A stretch of DNA of 64,000 bases, taken from Gordonia bronchialis DSM 43247. GTDB lineage: Bacteria > Actinomycetota > Actinomycetes > Mycobacteriales > Mycobacteriaceae. Location: positions 2,728,001 through 2,792,000 of the forward strand of contig NC_013441.1 of the NCBI RefSeq assembly GCF_000024785.1, written 5' to 3'. The translations under genes were made by a program, and so were the position numbers. Below are positions 59,535-64,000 of this stretch, one piece after another. The notes below the pieces were generated by a model. That model ran no database searches. It saw only the letters and a list, made by a program, of their open reading frames with translations, and was not told the DNA's origin. Each line of letters opens with the position of its first letter. The first letter of the stretch is position 1.

Positions 59535-60104
59535 TCACACCCCACTTCTACTAACCACCTTCGTATTTTGTGGCCATCGGGCGTGGGCACAGGAGGCCGG
59601 CCGGGCCAGGCGGAAGACTATCGCGGCCACCAGACCGAAAATCGCGATCACACTGCCAGTACGGACCCACCTCGGGGGTCGATTGAGCTCTGCCCTCAAC
59701 GCCAACTCGGCAATCGGATCAGCAGGCACCACACCAACCTCGATCGGCCCGCCCGTGGCCGCGAACACGATGAACACCCACATCGCCGAGGCCATCCACA
59801 CGAGCGAGTCCACCATCACCGCCAACGACGCACCGTGCAGACGCGCGGAGAACAGCATGAATGCCCCAACACAGAGCAGCGCCAACACGATCGCCGCCGC
59901 GAAAAAGCCCGGGGGGGCAACCACCATCACGCCGCCGGCCGCACTCACAGCAAGCGCACACGAAACGACGAGCGCCCGCCAAGCCTCCCCACCTCGACCC
60001 GGCCGACGGGCAGCGGCGACACCACACGCTACGACCGCACCGAACAGCCCCAAGAATGCCCCTTGGGCCACAACGCTTGCAATCACCGCGCCTCCAACAG
60101 CCAT
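59535..60104 (-). CDS. membrane protein, BlaI-site gene, unknown function
   Basis: A 189-residue protein with five hydrophobic stretches (about residues 3-32, 44-62, 68-85, 94-118 and 148-166). No signature is recognised. ATG 60104 has no ribosome site; the putative -10 AATAGT ends 6 nt before it, so a leaderless transcript is likely. Operator 5 lies directly upstream. Operator 6 for the next gene lies within its last codons. Confidence 0.65.
   Translation of the reverse strand: MAVGGAVIASVVAQGAFLGLFGAVVACGVAAARRPGRGGEAWRALVVSCALAVSAAGGVMVVAPPGFFAAAIVLALLCVGAFMLFSARLHGASLAVMVDSLVWMASAMWVFIVFAATGGPIEVGVVPADPIAELALRAELNRPPRWVRTGSVIAIFGLVAAIVFRLARPASCAHARWPQNTKVVSRSGV
59549..59565. promoter_or_regulatory. 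BlaI-type operator 6 (before small membrane gene)
   Basis: TACTAACCACCTTCGTA, TACTA-N7-TcGTA (one mismatch), 42 bp upstream of the start at 59507 and inside the 3' end of the preceding gene. Confidence 0.5.
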
Positions 60105-60109
60105 CTTGA

Positions 60110-60126
60110 AACTATTACAAATAGTA
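60110..60126. promoter_or_regulatory. BlaI-type operator 5 (before membrane-protein gene)
   Basis: AACTATTACAAATAGTA, aACTA-N7-TAGTA (one mismatch). On the minus strand AATAGT (60115-60110) is a likely -10, with the ATG at 60104 at the expected transcript start. The stretch from here to 60413 holds no recognisable gene. Confidence 0.6.
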
Positions 60127-60413
60127 GTTCAGATGGGCCGGAGGACGCTGAGCGGCGGGGGAGTAGCTCTACCCCATGGATGGACCGGGGCCTCCAGAGG
60201 CGAGGAACCCTGGGCCGCGCTCACACCAGTCCTAAAGGTGTCTGCCACCCGACTTCGAGAGTGACCCCGCGGTACACGCCAATCTGGCGTGCCCGCAACT
60301 GGAAGCGCAACAACCCACCGACGCGAACGGGTGGTCGAACCGGGCGGTGCCGACGATGCCCCTGCGGGTATCCCGGATGTCAAGGTGATGCTTTCGGAAT
60401 CGCCCAACACGGT

Positions 60414-60433
60414 TATTATCGTGATATGACGAT
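60414..60433 (+). promoter_or_regulatory. CmtR-type operator over start codon, leaderless promoter
   Basis: ATCGT-GATATG-ACGAT (60418-60433) is a perfect 5-bp inverted repeat centred on the start codon. TATTAT (60414-60419) is a good -10 whose expected transcript start is the A of the ATG at 60426. No ribosome site precedes the ATG, consistent with a leaderless message. Confidence 0.6.
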
Positions 60434-60809
60434 TGATAGTGCGGATGGGTGCCTCGCCGCGGCGGGTGCCGGATCGAATCTGGATGCGGCGGTGGCGTTG
60501 TTTCACAGCCTCTCCGACGGGACTCGGTTGGCGATCGTGCGCCGCCTCGCCGACGGGGAGTCGCGGGTGGCGGACCTGGTCGGCGAGCTGGGGTTGGCGC
60601 AGTCGACGGTATCGGCGCACGTGGCGTGCCTGCGGGACTGCGGCCTGGTCACCGGCCGCCCGCAGGGTAGGCAGGTGTTCTACTCGCTGACCCGCCCGGA
60701 GTTGCTGGACCTGCTCGCCGCCGCCGAAACCCTCCTCGCGGCCACCGGTAGCGCGGTCGCGTTATGCCCGAACTACGGCACGGACACCGGTGCGGGGGTG
60801 ACGGTGTGA
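60426..60809 (+). CDS. CmtR-like ArsR-family Cd/Pb sensor repressor
   Basis: A 127-residue winged-helix repressor with Cys68 and Cys72 in VACLRDCGLV and Cys114 in VALCPNYG. The spacings (4 and 42) match the Cd(II)/Pb(II) ligands C57, C61 and C102 of M. tuberculosis CmtR (4 and 41). The recognition helix region is LAQSTVSAHVACL. Its stop overlaps the ATPase GTG, so it heads the operon. The N-terminus is longer than usual by about 10 residues. Confidence 0.87.
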   Translation: MTIDSADGCLAAAGAGSNLDAAVALFHSLSDGTRLAIVRRLADGESRVADLVGELGLAQSTVSAHVACLRDCGLVTGRPQGRQVFYSLTRPELLDLLAAAETLLAATGSAVALCPNYGTDTGAGVTV

Positions 60810-62761
60810 GCGACGCCTGCGGCTGCGGCCACGACGAACCCCGCCCGGAGGGCGAAGAGAAGCACGAACCCGACAAGCTGTGGCAGGTCACCGAGATCCG
60901 GGCCGCCGTCCTCGCCGGGGTGCTGCTGGTCGCCGCCCTGATCGTGGGGTGGTCTGACGGCTCGCGCCCGGTGGAGCTGGCCCTGGAAGCGGTGGCGTTG
61001 GTCGTCGCCGGCTACACCTTCGTCCCCTCCACGCTCAAGCGCCTGGCCAAGGGCAAGATCGGGGTCGGGACGCTGATGACGATCGCCGCCGTCGGCGCCG
61101 TCCTGCTCGGCGAGGTTGGCGAGGCCGCGATGCTGGCGTTCCTGTTCGCGATCAGCGAAGGGCTCGAGGAGTACGCGGTCACTCGCACCCGCCGCGGCCT
61201 GCGTGCCCTGCTGTCCCTGGTTCCGGACACCGCGACCGTCCTGCGCGGCGGCCGCGAACAGACCGTTCCCCCAGCGGATTTGGCGCTCGGGGAGATCATG
61301 ATCGTCAAACCCGGGGAGCGGATCGCCACCGACGGCATCATCCGATCCGGGCGCACCGCGCTGGACACCTCGGCGATCACCGGCGAATCGGTGCCGGTCG
61401 AGGCCGGACCCGGCGCGGAGGTGTTCGCCGGCTCGATCAACGGCACCGGTGTCCTCGAGGTCGAGGTCACCGCCGGTGCGGAGGACAACTCGCTGGCCAA
61501 GATCGTGAAAATCGTCGAGGCCGAACAGTCCCGCAAAGGGGAGGCGCAGCGCCTGGCCGACAAGATCGCCAAACCGTTGGTCCCGGGTGTGATGGTCGCC
61601 GCGGTGCTGATCGCCGCGATCGGCAGTGTGTTCGGCGATCCGTTGGTGTGGATCGAACGCGCCCTGGTGGTGCTGGTCGCCGCCTCCCCGTGTGCGCTGG
61701 CCATTGCGATACCGGTGACGGTGGTCGCCGCGATCGGTGCCGCCTCCAAACTCGGTGTCCTGGTCAAAGGCGGTGCTGCACTGGAATCGTTGGGCCGCGT
61801 CCGCGGGATCGCGCTGGATAAGACCGGAACCCTGACCCGCAATCGCCCCGAGGTCATCGACGTCGCGACTACCGGCGGCGCTACCCGCGACGAGGTGTTG
61901 ACTGTCGCGGCCGCGCTCGAGGCCCGCAGCGAACATCCCCTCGCCCGGGCGATCCTCGCCGCCGTCGACGACTACACCCCGGCCGAGGGCGTCGAGGCCA
62001 TCCCCGGCGCCGGATTGACCGGCCACGTGGGCGGTACCCCCGCCCGCCTCGGCCGGCCCAGGTGGATCGAACCCGGCCCCCTGGCCGCGGACATCGAGCG
62101 GATGCAGCACGCCGGGGCCACCGCGGTGCTGATCGAACGGGACGGTCGCCTGATCGGAGCGGTCGCCGTGCGCGACGAGCTGCGCCCCGAGGCCCGCGAG
62201 GTGGTCGTCGGGCTCCGCCGCGGCGGTTACCACGTGGCGATGCTCACCGGCGACAATGACCGCACCGCACACGCGTTGGCCGCCGACGTCGGCATCGACG
62301 AGGTGCACGCGGACCTGCGCCCGGAGGACAAGGCCCGCATCGTCGGCACCCTCCGCCAGGAGCGGGCGACGGCGATGGTCGGCGACGGCGTCAACGACGC
62401 CCCGGCCCTTGCCACCGCCGACCTGGGCATCGCGATGGGCGCGATGGGCACCGACGTCGCCATCGAAACCGCCGACGTCGCCCTGATGGGTGAGGACTTG
62501 CGGCACCTGCCGCAGGCGCTCGCGCACGCTCGGCGGTCGCGGACGATCATGCTGCAGAACGTCGGCCTCTCGCTGGCGATCATCACCGTCCTGATGCCCC
62601 TGGCCCTGTTCGGGGTACTTGGCTTGGCCGCCGTCGTCCTCGTCCACGAGGTCGCCGAGATCGTCGTCATCGGCAACGGGGTCCGCGCCGGCCGGGCCGC
62701 CGCCCTCACCGGCCCGGCGGCAGCACCCGCACCGGTTCCGGCGACCGCGGCTCGAGCATGA
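60806..62761 (+). CDS. Cd/Pb/Zn-exporting P1B-type ATPase (SPC motif)
   Basis: The 651-residue pump starts at GTG 60806 with a short Cys/His segment SDACGCGHDEP in place of a full metal-binding domain. The metal motif in the membrane is AASPCALAIAIP (near residue 294), with DKTGTLTRN near 338, the TGE motif in ITGESVPVEAG, and MVGDGVNDAPALATADLG. SPC in place of CPC occurs in actinobacterial CtpG-like Cd/Pb pumps. It is paired with the CmtR-like gene as in M. tuberculosis. Confidence 0.9.
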   Translation: MSDACGCGHDEPRPEGEEKHEPDKLWQVTEIRAAVLAGVLLVAALIVGWSDGSRPVELALEAVALVVAGYTFVPSTLKRLAKGKIGVGTLMTIAAVGAVLLGEVGEAAMLAFLFAISEGLEEYAVTRTRRGLRALLSLVPDTATVLRGGREQTVPPADLALGEIMIVKPGERIATDGIIRSGRTALDTSAITGESVPVEAGPGAEVFAGSINGTGVLEVEVTAGAEDNSLAKIVKIVEAEQSRKGEAQRLADKIAKPLVPGVMVAAVLIAAIGSVFGDPLVWIERALVVLVAASPCALAIAIPVTVVAAIGAASKLGVLVKGGAALESLGRVRGIALDKTGTLTRNRPEVIDVATTGGATRDEVLTVAAALEARSEHPLARAILAAVDDYTPAEGVEAIPGAGLTGHVGGTPARLGRPRWIEPGPLAADIERMQHAGATAVLIERDGRLIGAVAVRDELRPEAREVVVGLRRGGYHVAMLTGDNDRTAHALAADVGIDEVHADLRPEDKARIVGTLRQERATAMVGDGVNDAPALATADLGIAMGAMGTDVAIETADVALMGEDLRHLPQALAHARRSRTIMLQNVGLSLAIITVLMPLALFGVLGLAAVVLVHEVAEIVVIGNGVRAGRAAALTGPAAAPAPVPATAARA

Positions 62762-63258
62762 CCAGAACACCGGAAGCGAAATCGCGGCGGTCACGGCGCC
62801 TGCTGGTCGTTGTGGCCGCCGGGCTGGTCGCGGTCGCGCTGGTCGTCGACTCGATCGCCCGGCAGGCGCTCGCCGGCGACCGCAGCGTCGACCTCGGTGT
62901 GCTGCAGTTGAAGGTGGCCTACAACACCGGTGTGGCGTTCAGCATGGGCAATCAGCTACCACCCCCGGTGCTGCTCACGGTGACCGGGCTGATCACCGCC
63001 GGAATCGCGGTATACGCGTGGCGGGCAGCGCCCACCAGCAGCTGGTCCTCCATCGTCGGGCTCGGAGCGATCTTCGCCGGCGCCGCCGCCAACGTCATTG
63101 ACCGCACCCTCGACGGGAAGGTCACCGACTACCTGCACACCGGGTGGTTCCCCACCTTCAACCTCGCCGACACCTTCCTGTCCTGCGGGGTCGCCCTGCT
63201 GCTGGCCGCCCAGTTCGTCGAATCTTGCTCCGCCGAGTCGAAGGTGAGCACGTCATGA
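62758..63258 (+). CDS. lspA: signal peptidase II (accessory LspA) of metal operon
   Basis: A 166-residue, four-helix lipoprotein signal peptidase. Family motifs are present: YNTGVAFSMG, GAAANVIDR (catalytic Asp region) and FNLADTFLSCG (second catalytic Asp). The ATG overlaps the ATPase stop (ATGA). LspA paralogues within Cd/Zn/Pb operons are known (PbrB/C-type loci). Its dedicated substrate is not apparent; the island's lipoproteins are candidates. Confidence 0.9.
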   Translation: MTRTPEAKSRRSRRLLVVVAAGLVAVALVVDSIARQALAGDRSVDLGVLQLKVAYNTGVAFSMGNQLPPPVLLTVTGLITAGIAVYAWRAAPTSSWSSIVGLGAIFAGAAANVIDRTLDGKVTDYLHTGWFPTFNLADTFLSCGVALLLAAQFVESCSAESKVSTS

Positions 63259-63602
63259 TCGCAATGCCCACCGCCGTCCGCACTGCCTACACCGCCGAGA
63301 TGGCCGCCGCCCGCACCAGCACCGAGGACACGCAGCGGTGGTCACACCTCGAGCGCGCGCACATCCTGTCCCAGCCTTTTTCGTGGCCGCATACCAGCAA
63401 CCACATCGCCATGCTCGTCCTCGCCCTGCGCCAACACGACCGCCGGGAGGCCCTCGGCCAGGTGCTGCGGATCATCGTCGCCGCCCCCGGCTCGGTCCTG
63501 GGCCGCTACCCCGAGGGCAACACCGGCCGCACCCGCGCCGGGCTGATGACACCGATGCCGATCCCCGCGGACCTGGCCGCGACCCTAGCCTCGACCAGCT
63601 GA
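63255..63602 (+). CDS. DUF3703 protein of metal operon
   Basis: The 115-residue soluble helical protein contains WSHLERAHILSQPFSWPHTSNHIAML and RREALGQVLRIIVAAPGS, followed by GRYPEGNTGRTRAGLMTPMPIP; these segments mark DUF3703. It contains several His residues. The ATG overlaps the lspA stop by 4 nt, making it the last gene of cmtR-ATPase-lspA-DUF3703. Its function is not established. Confidence 0.82.
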   Translation: MIAMPTAVRTAYTAEMAAARTSTEDTQRWSHLERAHILSQPFSWPHTSNHIAMLVLALRQHDRREALGQVLRIIVAAPGSVLGRYPEGNTGRTRAGLMTPMPIPADLAATLASTS

Positions 63603-63639
63603 CACCCGTGCGGTGCGTCCGCACGGCACCACTAGATCA

Positions 63640-63977
63640 GGTGCCAGCCGACCGCTACCGGTGTGGGGCGGCTGGGGCACTGCGGGAACGGCCGGTGCGG
63701 GCAGGGCCGGCCCGGCGGGCCCGTCAGCTGCTTGGGCGACGTTGTCGGTCTTGAGGATCGTGGTGACGAGTCCGTTGGAGATTAGGGCTCCGTTTTCGAA
63801 GTCCGTTCGCTGTCCGTTCGGCACCCGGTATTCGTTACCTGTCGGCAGGCCGAGTCGCCCGTGTCCGTTCCGAGTTGCGCGAACCGTGCGAAGATCTTGC
63901 CGAGCACGGTCCACGTCCGGCCGCACACTCGACCACGCCATCGACGCACTACGACAGAGTCTCTCTATTCTGGTCAT
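63640..63977 (-). pseudogene. LGFP-repeat protein fragment, frameshifted
   Basis: On the minus strand one frame gives TVLGKIFARFAQLGTDTG and the next RLGLPTGNEYRVPNGQRTD followed by FENGALISNG. Together they make a typical LGFP repeat, with one base missing near 63860. A low-complexity Pro/Ala tail follows. LGFP repeats occur in cell-wall proteins of mycolic-acid bacteria. The gene continues toward or beyond the window edge, so its extent is unknown. Confidence 0.45.
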
Positions 63978-64000
63978 GAGTTGCTTCTCGCGGTGGGTTG

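Noticed and set aside
60773..62794. Long minus-strand open frame (673 codons) opposite the Cd/Pb ATPase gene
   Set aside because: It is a high-GC antisense shadow: Gly/Asp/His/Arg-rich, no domain, and the plus strand has clear P-type ATPase motifs.
1..64000. tRNA, rRNA, riboswitch or CRISPR loci
   Set aside because: None could be recognised by reading both strands; absence was not confirmed with a covariance-model search.

Overview
The window is high-GC actinobacterial DNA. A mycolic-acid actinomycete, most likely Gordonia or a close relative, is suggested by GTG starts, long runs of ATGA/GTGA-overlapped operons, an acyclic C40 carotenoid cluster, a SigF/SigB-type promoter, an LdtMt2-like L,D-transpeptidase, a CmtR-type metal sensor and an LGFP-repeat fragment. 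The genus is inferred from gene content only.

Positions 1-33 kb look like chromosome with local damage. A hydrolase (with a possible leader peptide) and an MFS pump precede two convergent carotenoid operons. The plus-strand operon is idi-crtB-crtI. The minus-strand operon is crtE, a crtA-like monooxygenase, cruF, a family-2 glycosyltransferase and a second CrtI/CrtD-type desaturase. No lycopene cyclase is present, so the predicted product is an acyclic hydroxylated, keto and/or glycosylated carotenoid. Housekeeping genes follow (crotonase, VOC protein, alpha/beta hydrolases, NADPH oxidoreductase, CsbD stress protein). At 15.3-17.7 kb an IS3 fragment sits where the large subunit of a molybdenum hydroxylase should be; the genes on both sides are truncated. 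At 22.2-29.4 kb a DHFR-SRPBCC fusion gene and its ArsR repressor are split by a 5.26 kb insert flanked by identical 473 bp direct repeats.

Positions 33-40 kb are a nest of mobile DNA. An IS3-family element interrupts a secreted-protein gene, and that element's transposase is itself split by a 2.95 kb element carrying two overlapping tyrosine recombinases. A second, intact IS3 copy with a 3 bp target duplication lies beside it.

Positions 39.8-64 kb are a metal-resistance and envelope-stress island. It holds an L,D-transpeptidase, M23 peptidases, a lipoprotein split by a complete IS256-family element, an M56 peptidase, a DUF305 lipoprotein, and a copper operon (copZ, a heavy-metal-binding membrane-anchored protein, copA, copB, csoR). 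Next come an MFS transporter with a cysteine-synthase-like PLP enzyme, a two-component system, a BlaI repressor, two BlaI-site membrane proteins, and a Cd/Pb/Zn module (CmtR-like repressor, SPC-type P-ATPase, accessory signal peptidase II, DUF3703). Two features organise the island. Six copies of a 17 bp palindrome, TACTA-N7-TAGTA, lie in front of the envelope, DUF305, blaI and membrane-protein genes, which suggests a dispersed BlaI regulon. Two TACCC-N5-GGGTA boxes lie before copZ and inside the 3' end of copA. Several repressor or membrane genes appear to be transcribed leaderless, with the operator overlapping or abutting the start codon.

Several genes carry isolated 1-nt frameshifts (lactonase, FAD oxidase, LGFP protein). 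These may be real pseudogenes or sequencing indels.
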